From Planctomycetota bacterium (lineage in GTDB: Bacteria; Planctomycetota; Planctomycetia; Pirellulales; PLA5): 59,529 nt of DNA. Every line of letters begins with the position of its first letter. Position 1 is the first letter of the stretch. A model generated the notes under the pieces. The model searched no databases. It was not told the DNA's origin and was given only the letters and a program-made list of their open reading frames with translations. Location: NCBI GenBank assembly GCA_003576845.1, contig QEVJ01000064.1, forward strand, positions 1 to 59,529. Direction: 5' to 3'. Below, piece by piece: positions 46,060 to 54,698 of this stretch. The position numbers were made by a program, and so were the translations under genes.

Positions 46060-46353
46060 TTAGGTGCGCCGAGTCCAATAGTTCGGTCGACGCTTGGCAT
46101 GTGCGACTGCCACGACCAAAATCCGTTACGGATCGATTCGATAAATCAAGCGAAAAGGAAATCGCTCCAAAGCGCGGCCGCGGTGGACTTGCCCAACCAT
46201 CGCGAATCGCTCTGGGTTTTCGCTGATTTGCCGCAACGCCTTCTCCACCGCCCGTTCGAAGCGTTCCGCCGCCAGAAGACTACGACAAGCATACCAATCG
46301 AACGATTCGTCGTAATCTCGGCGTGCCGCCGGCAGTAGATCAACGGGCTTCAT
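46060..46353 (-). pseudogene. ParE/RelE-type toxin with in-frame TAA
   Basis: The frame from the ATG at 46353 encodes 75 residues of a ParE-like toxin: LLPAARRDYDESFDWY, ERFERAVEKALRQISENPER and ALERFPFRLIYRIDP. It reaches a TAA at 46126-46128. The same frame then continues RILVVAVAHAKRRPNYW to a stop at 46060. That is exactly the C-terminal strand and basic tail expected of this family. A single change (for example GAA to TAA) would explain it. The toxin is probably inactive, or made only by readthrough. It overlaps the antitoxin gene by 14 bases. Confidence 0.8.
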
Positions 46354-46591
46354 CGGACGCCGTCATCCCCGTTCTCGATCGGGCTTCGCTGCGGACTTGC
46401 TCCCAAGGGATGGCTCGCTCCTTGCCCGCGTCAAACTCTGCGGTCCGTCGTTCGATTTCCTCGATCCACTCGTCGGAAAGAGGCGGCAGCGCGTCTCCCG
46501 GGACGGTTTCCCATATCGCTTCGATCAATTGAATGCGAACGCTGACCGGCAATGCGCTCGCCCCAGCAAGTAATGATTCATAATCGGACAT
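46340..46591 (-). CDS. Addiction-module antitoxin (TIGR02574-like)
   Basis: This 83-residue antitoxin partners the ParE-like toxin. The ATG at 46591 has GGAGG five bases upstream; a GTG at 46606 is possible but lacks one. The pattern LPVSVRIQLIEAIWETV (about 14-30), then LPPLSDEWIEEIERR (about 36-50), is that of the 'addiction module component' family usually encoded just before ParE toxins. The 14-base overlap with the toxin gene implies coupled translation. A TATAAT and a short palindrome upstream could be the autoregulated promoter. Confidence 0.85.
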   Translation of the reverse strand: MSDYESLLAGASALPVSVRIQLIEAIWETVPGDALPPLSDEWIEEIERRTAEFDAGKERAIPWEQVRSEARSRTGMTASDEAR

Positions 46592-46608
46592 GGTTGCCTC
46601 CACCACGA

Positions 46609-46630
46609 TTATACTCGCGGGAATTCCGCG
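46609..46630 (-). promoter_or_regulatory. Putative -10 box and operator of the toxin-antitoxin operon
   Basis: On the minus strand, a TATAAT occupies 46614-46609, about 18 bases before the chosen ATG. Just upstream, CGCGGGAATTCCGCG (46616-46630) is a near-perfect palindrome that could bind the antitoxin. The -35 element is weak (TGATGG or TTACTG at non-ideal spacing). Confidence 0.35.
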
Positions 46631-46667
46631 CCATCAGTAACTAAGGATGCAGGGTTCACCTCGCGTC

Positions 46668-48749
46668 TCACTTCGCCTTCGCATCGGCGACTTCCACGAC
46701 CAATCGCGGCGGGTCCTTCTCGCCCCGCCCCTTGTCCCATCCCAGCGCCTCGGTGACTCGCGTGGGATACTCCCAATCCTCCACTCGCTTCGCCCCAATG
46801 ATCCGCACGGGACACCGCTCAGCCGCCATCGCCACTGCGGCCGGGATGTCGTGGCTGCGCAGCACGTTGAGAAAGTCCGGCCCATCCGCGTGCGACGCCG
46901 GCAGGTCGTAGAGCCGCAGTTCGGCGATGTTTGGCTCGAACAGGCTGGCGTAGAGGGCAATCGTCGCCAATGGCCCCCGACCTTCGAGAACGATTTTCGC
47001 CCCTTTGACGTGACCCACGCTGCGCGTCGCTTGGATCGTTCGCCGCACGTCCCAAACCTGCATTCCGGCCTGAGTTTGGCCAAGGAGCATGAAGCGGCGT
47101 CGGCGGTGAACCTGAGCCTTTGGATCGGCAAGATAGTGCAACGGATTTTCACCCCGAACTTCGACCAATCCGCCTGTACGGCCCGCATCGACGAACGGTG
47201 TGTCGGGCGGGGAAATGACTCCTTCCTCGTTCGGCTTGAGAACATACGGGTATACGCACAGAAGGACGAGTTTTTCGTTGTCGGGCTGGGGATAGTCATA
47301 GAGAGTAAAGACCATCGAAATGTGCGGCTGCGGCTCGATGTAGTACATATTTAGGCCCCCGCCATTGTCGAAGTTAAGCGCTTCGAACACTTCCAGCTTG
47401 GGCGAAGCTTCAATCTCCGGCCAACCCCGAAACACCTTCTCCCGCAAATCCTTCATCCACCCATCGCGCATCCGCTCCCACTCCTCCTTGCTCTCCGGCA
47501 CCTTCGGCTCCGCCGCCTTCGCCACGAACGTCTCGTCGATCTTCGTGTTGATCTCGTCCGCCGGCAGCTTGTCGAACACCTTGAGTTCTTCCGGCTCGAA
47601 CAGCTTCACCGCAGGGCCGTCGATCGGCCGGCGTCCGCCGCCTAGGAACCGGTCGAACCACACGAAGGCGTGCGTGTACAGTTCCTGCGTATCTTCGTGC
47701 GGCCCTTCGGTGATGTGCAAACCAAGATTCTTCTCCGCTTCGTGCAGGGAGTAAATGCGGCGGACGGTGCGGTGCGTCCGCAGCACGCCTTCGAGCGGGA
47801 AGATCCGGTCCTTGTCGCTGTTCGAGATCAGCAGCGGCCGCGGTGCCACGAGCGCCGCCAACTGCGGATAGTCCCAGCGATATGTGTTGACGAAGTACAT
47901 GCAGTCGCAATGCCCTTCGACCACGCCGTCGACGACGTGATTTTCCAGATCAGTAATTCCCGCCACGGGCACGGCGGCCTTCACGCGATCGTCGAGCGCC
48001 GCTACGAACCACGTGTAAGCCCCACCGCCGGATCGCCCCGTCGCGCCGATCCGCTCGGCGTCGACTTCTTTCCGCGTGGCGAGATAATCGAGCGCCCGAA
48101 TGCAGTTCCAAGCCTCGACGCCCGCCGGCGTGTATCCCCGCGCATTCCACCACCAGCGATCGAACTTGTACGTGCCGTGGTGCGTCCCTTCGATCTCCCC
48201 GAGTTGCAGTGTATCGAGCACCAGGCACACATACCCGTGCCGCGCGAACCAGATGCCGTGATGCTGATAATGCACCTTGTTGCCAAAGCTGATGCCGTTC
48301 TTCGCCACCTTGCCGTGTCCACAAAGATAAAGAATCGTCGGGCAAGGTTTGTCGATCGTCTTCGGCAAATACAGATTCGCGGTGACATACAGCCGCGGCC
48401 GCGACTGAAAGTGCAGCTTCTCGACGACGAAATCCTCGCGCTCGACGCGGCCGGTAATCGTCGCCTTCGAATCGGTCCGCTCCGGCAGCGGATCGAGCGA
48501 CAGCATCTCGAACAACTGCCGCCGATACTCGCCCTTCTTGGCGTTCCAATCGTCGAGCGTTTTGATCTCCGCCAGGCAACCGTCCCGCAGCTTGGCCGTT
48601 TCGGCGCGGAAGTACGCGGCGAGTTGCTCGTCGGCGGCATTGGCTTTGGGATCGTCCGCCGATCGCGCACACCGGTTACCCGCAAAGGCAACAACTGCCG
48701 CGAGGGCGACGGATGCGAGCGGGACGCGTAATTGTTGCCGCGAGCACAT
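46668..48749 (-). CDS. Exported alpha/beta-hydrolase, acetyl-xylan-esterase-like
   Basis: I choose the ATG at 48749, which starts a signal peptide (LRVPLASVALAAVVAFAGNR); the longer frame adds 27 non-typical residues. The mature 693-residue protein has a helical cap region (about 40-100) and an alpha/beta-hydrolase core: CPTILYLCGHGKVAKNG, LVLDTLQLGEIEG, nucleophile elbow GATGRSGGGAYTW (Ser near residue 244), RPLLISNSDKDRIFP (Asp) and EGPHEDTQ (His). The C-terminal part (about 460-690) has no family I recognise. Related exported planctomycete hydrolases are thought to remove acetyl groups from plant or algal polysaccharide. It lies downstream of the decarboxylase gene (gap about 195 bp). Confidence 0.8.
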   Translation of the reverse strand: MCSRQQLRVPLASVALAAVVAFAGNRCARSADDPKANAADEQLAAYFRAETAKLRDGCLAEIKTLDDWNAKKGEYRRQLFEMLSLDPLPERTDSKATITGRVEREDFVVEKLHFQSRPRLYVTANLYLPKTIDKPCPTILYLCGHGKVAKNGISFGNKVHYQHHGIWFARHGYVCLVLDTLQLGEIEGTHHGTYKFDRWWWNARGYTPAGVEAWNCIRALDYLATRKEVDAERIGATGRSGGGAYTWFVAALDDRVKAAVPVAGITDLENHVVDGVVEGHCDCMYFVNTYRWDYPQLAALVAPRPLLISNSDKDRIFPLEGVLRTHRTVRRIYSLHEAEKNLGLHITEGPHEDTQELYTHAFVWFDRFLGGGRRPIDGPAVKLFEPEELKVFDKLPADEINTKIDETFVAKAAEPKVPESKEEWERMRDGWMKDLREKVFRGWPEIEASPKLEVFEALNFDNGGGLNMYYIEPQPHISMVFTLYDYPQPDNEKLVLLCVYPYVLKPNEEGVISPPDTPFVDAGRTGGLVEVRGENPLHYLADPKAQVHRRRRFMLLGQTQAGMQVWDVRRTIQATRSVGHVKGAKIVLEGRGPLATIALYASLFEPNIAELRLYDLPASHADGPDFLNVLRSHDIPAAVAMAAERCPVRIIGAKRVEDWEYPTRVTEALGWDKGRGEKDPPRLVVEVADAKAK

Positions 48750-48944
48750 GGGAATACCACCGGGAGCGAGGGAAGTGGTGCGACTGGCGACCGTCCATCG
48801 CGTTTTACACCCCCCGGCGCGGTCGTGCAACTCATTCGGCTACGTGCGGTCGATCGCGGCGGCTCATACTTGCTCGATCGAGATCGAGACACCGATGCGA
48901 TCGACCCCCGCGGCGTCGTGGCGGACGCTCGGATGGGGGCGTTC

Positions 48945-50582
48945 TCAGCCGATGCTGCCGGCGGCGGTCAGAACGTGGGTGAGGACGGACCGCATTTGCG
49001 CTTCGTCTGCAAACGGTGAGAGGACGTAGGACTTGAGGGCGTTGATCGGCTCGCCGTAGTCGGTGCGGCGGTAGCAATCGGTAAGCGAAATCGCGACGCC
49101 AAAGCCGGCGAGGGCTTCGGTATGGACGCGCTCGTAAATCTGCCGATTGAGCTCGTTGTGGGCGAGCAGCCGGTCGCGATACGTCTTCTCGTGCTGCTCG
49201 CGCTGCTTGACCTTGAACGTGTCGACGTCGCGGGGATAGACGCGAAACAGCGTGACGGGGCCGACGTTGTCGCGGTTCATTACGCTTAGCCGCGGTTGGG
49301 CTTCGATCATTTCGCGGAGGACTTCGGACATTTCGACGGCGTGCCCGAGGAGCACGCGGAGCCCTTCGCGGCCGAGGAGCAACAGACTAGCGAGCGCCGA
49401 CATCGGGCCGGTGGCGCTGCGGCTCGTTTCGAGCGTGAACATGCCGGGGTGGTGCTGGCCCGATTGGAACAGATACGGCATCGTCTCGCGTCGCCGCGTG
49501 ATGAGGCCGAGGTCGTCGCGATCGCGAAACAGGACGAGCGAGGAAATGTACGGCACGTAGCCGGTCTTGTGGAAGTCGATGCCGACGGAATCGGCGAGTC
49601 CAAGATGGCGGATCGAACTGGCCGCGGCGGCAAGGGCGCGGACGGTGCGGCCGCGGAACTCAAGCTCGTTGATGCCGAAGTCGTAATCGCGGAACACGGA
49701 CCAGGCCCAACCGATGACCGCGTCGGCGTGGACGTGAATGCGATAAGGAAGCTTGAACTCGTCGACGAGGCGATCGCGAAGTTCGCTGATGGCGGCGAGG
49801 TCGTCGATGCCGAAAGCGTCGGTCGAGCCGAGCGTGGCGACGATGGCGGCGATCTTGCGGCCGGCGGCGAGCGCTTCGCGGGCCGCGGCTTCGAGCGCGG
49901 CCACGTCGATGCTGTTTGCTTCGTCGGCCGGAACGGAAATCACGCGGTCCTGGCCGAGACCGAGCCACGCCGCGACGGTGTAGCTGGCGTAATGTCCGCA
50001 GGTCGACGTGAGGACGACCGCATCGCCGCATACGCCGCTCTGGAGGGCGTCGGGACAGGCCTTTTCGAGGCCGATCTTGATGCCGTAGAGAAGCGTGCCG
50101 GTTCCGCCGAAGGTGAACACGCCGCCGGCGGTTGCGGGATCGTAGCCGACGAGGTCGGCCGCCATCGCGACGACGCGAGCTTCGGCCTCGGAAAACTTGA
50201 GCGCGCTTTCGTCGCTGCACATGTTCGGGTTGAACAGCGCGGGCAGCAGCACGCCGATCACGCTGGCGACGTTGGGAACGGGAATGACGTTGAGCTGGCT
50301 CCGCGGGTGCCCCCAAATGAACATGCCTTCGAGGTAGCGGACCAACTCGCGGACGACCTCTCCGAGCGGGCGGCTCGCCATGTCGAGGCGGCTGGCCATT
50401 GCGGCAGCGTAGTCGGGCTGTTGCGGCCGGCCAAGAATTGGCGCCTGCGACTTCATCGCGTCGACCTGGTCGAGCGCACGCAGAATCGAGAACACGACGT
50501 AGCTGTCGTGGACGGGATCCGACACCGGCTGTGGAAAGACGGTGCGGAGGGCGGCGAGGAGGTGTTGGTGTCGAGGAGCCAT
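48945..50582 (-). CDS. PLP-dependent group II decarboxylase
   Basis: This 545-residue pyridoxal-phosphate enzyme belongs to the glutamate/aspartate/aromatic amino-acid decarboxylase superfamily. Features: GVFTFGGTGTLLYGIKIGLE (about 155-174), TSTCGHYASYTVAAWLG (about 193-209), the cofactor Asp region IHVHADAVIGWAW (about 285-297), and the Schiff-base Lys in GIDFHKTGYVPY (about 335-346). Substrate cannot be told from the motifs. The ATG at 50582 has AAGGA four bases upstream; the GTG at 50594 is an alternative. The start lies within a few bases of a TTCACNN heptamer element. It follows the ABC importer genes on the same strand and may act on the imported compound, which is inference. Confidence 0.85.
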   Translation of the reverse strand: MAPRHQHLLAALRTVFPQPVSDPVHDSYVVFSILRALDQVDAMKSQAPILGRPQQPDYAAAMASRLDMASRPLGEVVRELVRYLEGMFIWGHPRSQLNVIPVPNVASVIGVLLPALFNPNMCSDESALKFSEAEARVVAMAADLVGYDPATAGGVFTFGGTGTLLYGIKIGLEKACPDALQSGVCGDAVVLTSTCGHYASYTVAAWLGLGQDRVISVPADEANSIDVAALEAAAREALAAGRKIAAIVATLGSTDAFGIDDLAAISELRDRLVDEFKLPYRIHVHADAVIGWAWSVFRDYDFGINELEFRGRTVRALAAAASSIRHLGLADSVGIDFHKTGYVPYISSLVLFRDRDDLGLITRRRETMPYLFQSGQHHPGMFTLETSRSATGPMSALASLLLLGREGLRVLLGHAVEMSEVLREMIEAQPRLSVMNRDNVGPVTLFRVYPRDVDTFKVKQREQHEKTYRDRLLAHNELNRQIYERVHTEALAGFGVAISLTDCYRRTDYGEPINALKSYVLSPFADEAQMRSVLTHVLTAAGSIG

Positions 50583-50587
50583 TATGT

Positions 50588-50691
50588 CCTTCACAATTCA
50601 CGATTCACAATTTTCCATTCACCATTGGAATTCACCCCCGTTTCGCACGAACGAATTGCGAATGGAAAGTGGTGAATTGTGAATAGTGAAC
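50588..50691. repeat. TTCACNN heptamer element between permease and decarboxylase genes
   Basis: The left arm (50590-50628) is TTCACAATTCACGATTCAC, then AATTTTCCATTCACCATT. The right arm (50653-50691) has the same units reversed (GAATGGAAAGTGGTGAATTG, then TGAATAGTGAAC). It fills the gap between the two genes. A 37-base part matches the element at 53350-53395 with one mismatch, in the opposite orientation. Confidence 0.75.
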
Positions 50692-50707
50692 GGGATTCGC
50701 CGACGGC

Positions 50708-51772
50708 CTACACGGCGGCGGCCATCTTCCTTTGGCGATACTGATCCACGGCCACCGCCGCGACGATGATCGCGCCGATGAGGATGTCCTGATACATGTC
50801 GCCGATGCCGAGCGTCGTGCAGCCGTGGTCGATGACGGCCATGATCGCAGCGCCGCTGAGCGTGCCGAGGACGGAGCCGCGTCCGCCGCTCAAGCTGCCG
50901 CCGCCGACGACGACCGCGGCGATGATCCGAAGTTCCTTGCCGACGCCGCCCATCGGATTGCCTTGGTAGAGCGTGGCGAACTGATAGACGCCGGCGACGC
51001 CTGCGAACAGGCCGCCGAGCGCGTAGACGGAAATGCGGACGAGCGGGACGTTGATGCCGCACAGTCGGGCAGTGGCCTCGTTGGAACCGAGGGCAAAGAC
51101 GTACCGGCCGAAGACCGTGTAGCGCAGCACGAGCGACACAGCGACGGCCAACAGGAGCATGATCCACACGCCGGGCGAAAAGATGTGCCAGGCGGGCGTG
51201 GGAAACGGGGCCTGAAAATCGGCCAGCGGCGCAAACGAGGCAAGCGGCGGACGGATGGGCGTGTCGGCGGCAAGCCAGCGGCCGGCGCCTTGAAAGATCA
51301 TCATCGTGCCGAGCGTGACGATGAACGGCACGACCCGGAGCGAGCTAATCAGCGAGCCGTTGAGAATGCCGGCGGCGAGTCCCGTCGCCAGACACAAGCA
51401 GACCGCTTCGGTTGGAGAATGACCGTGTAGGAATCCCCAAGCGCCGACCGTTGCGGAGAGGGCCATCGCTGCGCCGACCGACAAATCGATGCCCCCGGCG
51501 ATGATGATGATCGTCATGCCGAACGCGGGCACGGCGACGGCGGCAGTATGGACGACGATCAATTGGAAGCTGCGGATTTGTGCGAAGGAACCGCCATACT
51601 GCTGAAATGCATCGAGGACGGCGAAGAGCGCCCAGACGATGAACAACGGTCCCAGGGCGGTTTTCGTGAACAGCCACACCGTCACGCGCCAGTCGTAACG
51701 CCACTTCTTGGCGAGCACGCTGCCGATCGTATCCGAATCATCGAACTGCGGCTCAGGCCGACGGTCGTTCAT
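50708..51772 (-). CDS. Ribose-type ABC transporter permease
   Basis: This 354-residue inner-membrane permease is of the RbsC/branched-chain type. Hydrophobic helices include LGPLFIVWALFAVLDAF and VPAFGMTIIIIAGGIDLSVG; the latter contains the family's GGIDLSVGA signature (about 93-101). The coupling region is GSNEATARLCGIN (about 230-242), followed by the conserved GVAGVYQFATLYQGNP and SGGRGSVLGTLSGAAI. It overlaps the ATPase gene upstream by 20 bases, so the two are translationally coupled. The partner binding protein is encoded at 53413-54384. Substrate unresolved; ribose-family importers carry pentoses, inositol and similar polyols. Confidence 0.93.
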   Translation of the reverse strand: MNDRRPEPQFDDSDTIGSVLAKKWRYDWRVTVWLFTKTALGPLFIVWALFAVLDAFQQYGGSFAQIRSFQLIVVHTAAVAVPAFGMTIIIIAGGIDLSVGAAMALSATVGAWGFLHGHSPTEAVCLCLATGLAAGILNGSLISSLRVVPFIVTLGTMMIFQGAGRWLAADTPIRPPLASFAPLADFQAPFPTPAWHIFSPGVWIMLLLAVAVSLVLRYTVFGRYVFALGSNEATARLCGINVPLVRISVYALGGLFAGVAGVYQFATLYQGNPMGGVGKELRIIAAVVVGGGSLSGGRGSVLGTLSGAAIMAVIDHGCTTLGIGDMYQDILIGAIIVAAVAVDQYRQRKMAAAV

Positions 51773-53285
51773 TGCCGCCTCCCGCTGAATCGTCTACGGC
51801 GATGGCTGCTTCCATGATCGAGTGTTCGTTCCAGTTACTCGCGTCGCGGACGGCGGTGACACGGCCGCGGCTCATGACGGCGATGCGGTCGCAGACAGCG
51901 AGCAACTCGTGGCAGTACGAACTCACGAAGATCACCGAGCGACCTTCGGCGGCGAGTTGACCGATGAGGCGATAAATCTCGGCCTTCGTGCCGACGTCGA
52001 TGCCCCGGGTCGGCTCGTCGAGCAGCAGCACCTGGGCATCTTGATGCAGCACGCGGGCGAGCGCGACCTTTTGCTGGTTGCCGCCGGAGAGCGCAGCGAT
52101 CTCTTGCTCCGCCGAACGGGCTTTGACGTGGAGGCGGGACATCCAACTCTCGACGATCGCGCGTCGCTCGCCGAGCCGTAGCCAGCCGAGCGTGCTGTAG
52201 GGTTTGAGGCGACTGTAGGTGAGATTGTCGGCGATCGAGCGGCTTTGAGCGAGTCCTTCGCCTTTGCGGTCTTCGGAGACGATGCCCAGGCCCGCGGCGA
52301 TGGCAGCGCGGGGCGACGCCGCGAGCAATTTGGCGGCGACGCGGACCTGCCCGGACTTGACCGGGTCGAGTCCGAAGATGCTGCGGATCAATTCGGTTCG
52401 GCCCGCGCCGACGAGCCCGAAAACGCCGAGAATTTCGCCGCGGCGAAGTTCGAGCGAGGCCGCGACGGGAAACCGCCGGCCCGAAAGGCGATCGACCGAC
52501 AGCAGGACGTCGCCGGGCGCGTGGGGAACGGTCGGGAAGAGCTCTTCGACGCTGCGGCCGACCATCAGAGCGACGATGGCGCTTTCCGGCACGCCGGCGA
52601 GCGAGCCCGCGCCGGCGACGCGGCCGTCGCGGAGGACGGTGTAGTTGTCGCAAAGCTGGCGGACTTCTTCGAGAAAGTGGCTGATGTAGACGATCGCCCG
52701 GCCGGTTTCGCGGAGGCGGCGAATGACCTTGAACAAGTGCTCGACGTCCTGGCGGGTGAGCGAGCTGGTCGGTTCGTCGAACGCGATCACTTTTGCGTCG
52801 TGGACGAGCGCGCGGGCGATTTCGACCAACTGCTGCGCGCCGACGGAGAGCGAACGGACGGGCGCATCGGGCCGCAGTTCGCCGTGGCCGAGCAGATCGA
52901 GCGCTTGCTGCACGCGGGGACGCTGCTCGCGACGCAACAGCCACCCGAGGCGGCTCGCTTCGCGGCCGAGCATGATGTTGTCCTCGACGCTTAGGTCCGG
53001 CGCGAGGTTCAACTCTTGATAGATCATCGCCACGCCGGCGTCGCGGGCTTGTTGCGGACTGCCCGGAGCGTAGGAACGGCCGGCGACGTGGATCGAGCCG
53101 GCGTCGGGCCGATGCGCGCCCGAGAGAATCTTCATCAGCGTGCTCTTGCCGGCGCCGTTTTCGCCGACGAGCGCCATGATCTCGCCCGCGCGGACCGAGA
53201 ACGAAACGCCAGAGAGAGCCTGCGTCGCGCCGAACCGCTTGCTGATGTCGTGCATGACGAGCAGCGGAGCGGCGGAGTCGGTCAT
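51753..53285 (-). CDS. Ribose-type ABC transporter ATP-binding protein (duplicated ATPase)
   Basis: This 510-residue protein has two ABC domains, as in RbsA/MglA. The first has a Walker A GENGAGKSTLMKILSG (about 38-53), signature LSVGAQQLVEIARAL and Walker B VIAFDEPTSSL. The second begins about residue 258, with a degenerate P-loop (GLVGAGRTELIRSIFG), signature LSGGNQQKVALARVL and Walker B VLLLDEPTRGID. A degenerate second P-loop is normal for the family. It overlaps the permease gene by 20 bases. A heptamer element, not a Shine-Dalgarno-rich leader, fills the gap to the upstream binding-protein gene. Confidence 0.95.
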   Translation of the reverse strand: MTDSAAPLLVMHDISKRFGATQALSGVSFSVRAGEIMALVGENGAGKSTLMKILSGAHRPDAGSIHVAGRSYAPGSPQQARDAGVAMIYQELNLAPDLSVEDNIMLGREASRLGWLLRREQRPRVQQALDLLGHGELRPDAPVRSLSVGAQQLVEIARALVHDAKVIAFDEPTSSLTRQDVEHLFKVIRRLRETGRAIVYISHFLEEVRQLCDNYTVLRDGRVAGAGSLAGVPESAIVALMVGRSVEELFPTVPHAPGDVLLSVDRLSGRRFPVAASLELRRGEILGVFGLVGAGRTELIRSIFGLDPVKSGQVRVAAKLLAASPRAAIAAGLGIVSEDRKGEGLAQSRSIADNLTYSRLKPYSTLGWLRLGERRAIVESWMSRLHVKARSAEQEIAALSGGNQQKVALARVLHQDAQVLLLDEPTRGIDVGTKAEIYRLIGQLAAEGRSVIFVSSYCHELLAVCDRIAVMSRGRVTAVRDASNWNEHSIMEAAIAVDDSAGGGNERPSA

Positions 53286-53315
53286 GGCCGGGCGGGGGCT
53301 GGGGGCGGCCGCTTA

Positions 53316-53395
53316 CCATTCACAATTAACCATTTACGATTCGCAATTTGAATGGTGAATGGAAAATGGTGAATCGTGAATTGTGAATGAAAAGG
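53316..53395. repeat. ATTCACA heptamer element between binding-protein and ATPase genes
   Basis: The left arm (53316-53349) runs ATTCACA, ATTAACC, ATTTACG, ATTCGCA. The right arm (53350-53395), read in reverse complement, is TTCACAATTCACGATTCACC then ATTTTCCATTCACCATT. Together they form an imperfect palindrome that fills the spacer. It is homologous to the element at 50588-50691. Confidence 0.75.
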
Positions 53396-53412
53396 ACCGG
53401 TCCCGACTTCAA

Positions 53413-54384
53413 TCAATCCGCCTTCGGCGGATTGAGAAGTTCTTTCATGCGCGGGTCGTCCATATTCTCCTGGGTTGCCAGATACTCGCCGGTGGTGATG
53501 ACCTTTTCGACGGGCTTACCTTCGAGATGTTCGACCATCGTCTTGACGGCCTGGTAGCCCATGTGAAACGGGTCTTGCAGGACGATGCCGTGCATTTTGC
53601 CGTCTTTGAGGGCTTGGACGAAGCGCGGATCGCTATCGAAGCCGACGAACATGATCTTGCCGGCCTGGTTGTCGTTCTCAAGCGCCTGGAGCATGCCTTT
53701 GTTGTTCGGCTCGCAGACGGTGAACACGCCGTCGATCTGGCCTCGCAACGACTGGAGGAGCGACGAGGATGTTCGCAGCGCTTCCTCGGCGTCGGACCCG
53801 GCGCGCTGATTGTCGGCGATGACCTTGATGCCGGGATGCTTGGCGATCGCGTCGAGGAAGCCTTTTTCGCGTTGCTCGGTGCTCTCGCTGCCGGCGGCGT
53901 AACGTAAAAGGACGACGTTTCCTTTGCCGCCGAGGAGCTTGGCGAGGTGCTCGCCGGCCATCTGACCGCCTTTGTAATTGTCGGTAGCGACGTAGCTGAC
54001 GATGGCGCTGGCGTCTTCGAGACCGCTGTCGAAGATGACCGTCGCGACGCCGCTTTGCTTGGCCCGGACGACCGGCGGGACGAGCGAGGTGCGGTCGATC
54101 GGGGCGAGACAGATGCCGTCGACGGTGCCGGCGAGGCTATCGACGAGTTGGACCTGTTTTTCCTTGTCTTCCTCGCTGGCGGTTCCTTTCCAGACGATTT
54201 CGACGCCGAACTCTTCGCCGGCTTTGAGCGCGCCGGCTTTTACGGATTTCCAGAAGTCGTGGGTCGTGCCCTTGGGGATGACGGCGATGCGGCGTTTGCC
54301 GCTGCGTTCACCGGACCCGCAACCAAGAACCGTCGCCGCAGCGAACGCGGCAACCAATCCGAACAGGCAGGCGCGTCGGAACAC
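53413..54384 (-). CDS. Ribose-type ABC transporter substrate-binding lipoprotein
   Basis: I choose the GTG at 54384 because GGAGG lies eight bases upstream and the resulting N-terminus FRRACLFGLVAAFAAATVLG then C is a good lipoprotein signal (Cys22). The frame to 54423 adds 13 unlikely residues. The 323-residue precursor is a periplasmic-binding-protein type 1 fold of the RbsB group: IAVIPKGTTHDFWKSVKAGA, LVDSLAGTVDGICLAPID, YVATDNYKGGQMAGEHLAK, FTVCEPNNKGMLQALE and FVGFDSDPRFVQALKDGK. It is first in the leftward importer operon. The ligand is unknown, and no sugar-metabolism gene is adjacent. Confidence 0.93.
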   Translation of the reverse strand: MFRRACLFGLVAAFAAATVLGCGSGERSGKRRIAVIPKGTTHDFWKSVKAGALKAGEEFGVEIVWKGTASEEDKEKQVQLVDSLAGTVDGICLAPIDRTSLVPPVVRAKQSGVATVIFDSGLEDASAIVSYVATDNYKGGQMAGEHLAKLLGGKGNVVLLRYAAGSESTEQREKGFLDAIAKHPGIKVIADNQRAGSDAEEALRTSSSLLQSLRGQIDGVFTVCEPNNKGMLQALENDNQAGKIMFVGFDSDPRFVQALKDGKMHGIVLQDPFHMGYQAVKTMVEHLEGKPVEKVITTGEYLATQENMDDPRMKELLNPPKAD

Positions 54385-54698
54385 GATCCAAACCTCCACG
54401 GTGCAGCCGTTGGCCGCGACCAAAATTGAACTGGTTCACTAATTCATTAAACGCAGAGAACCCAGAGGTCCCACGGAGGCCACAGTGTCTTTGTCGTATC
54501 GTCGATGTGACCGAGTACCGTTGACCAGGCTGTCGGCAGAGAGTGCGGAAGAGGGGTGTGAACGATAAACGCTGTGTTGATTGGCGGACGGGCTACTCGG
54601 CGGCGCACGGTGGGGCGACAAGGGCGCGTCGGGCAGGCGCGGGTTTACGTCGCTGACAACGGCGAGTCGGTGGCCGCTTCGTCTGATCTACGAGTGGG
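54385..54698. other. Spacer upstream of the importer operon, with a CGCAGAG-type tract
   Basis: No gene is seen. At 54450-54478 a tract TTAAACGCAGAGAACCCAGA then GGTCCCACGGAGG is a weak copy of the CGCAGAGG class seen at 24381. Nothing else is recognisable; the importer promoter presumably lies here. Confidence 0.45.
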
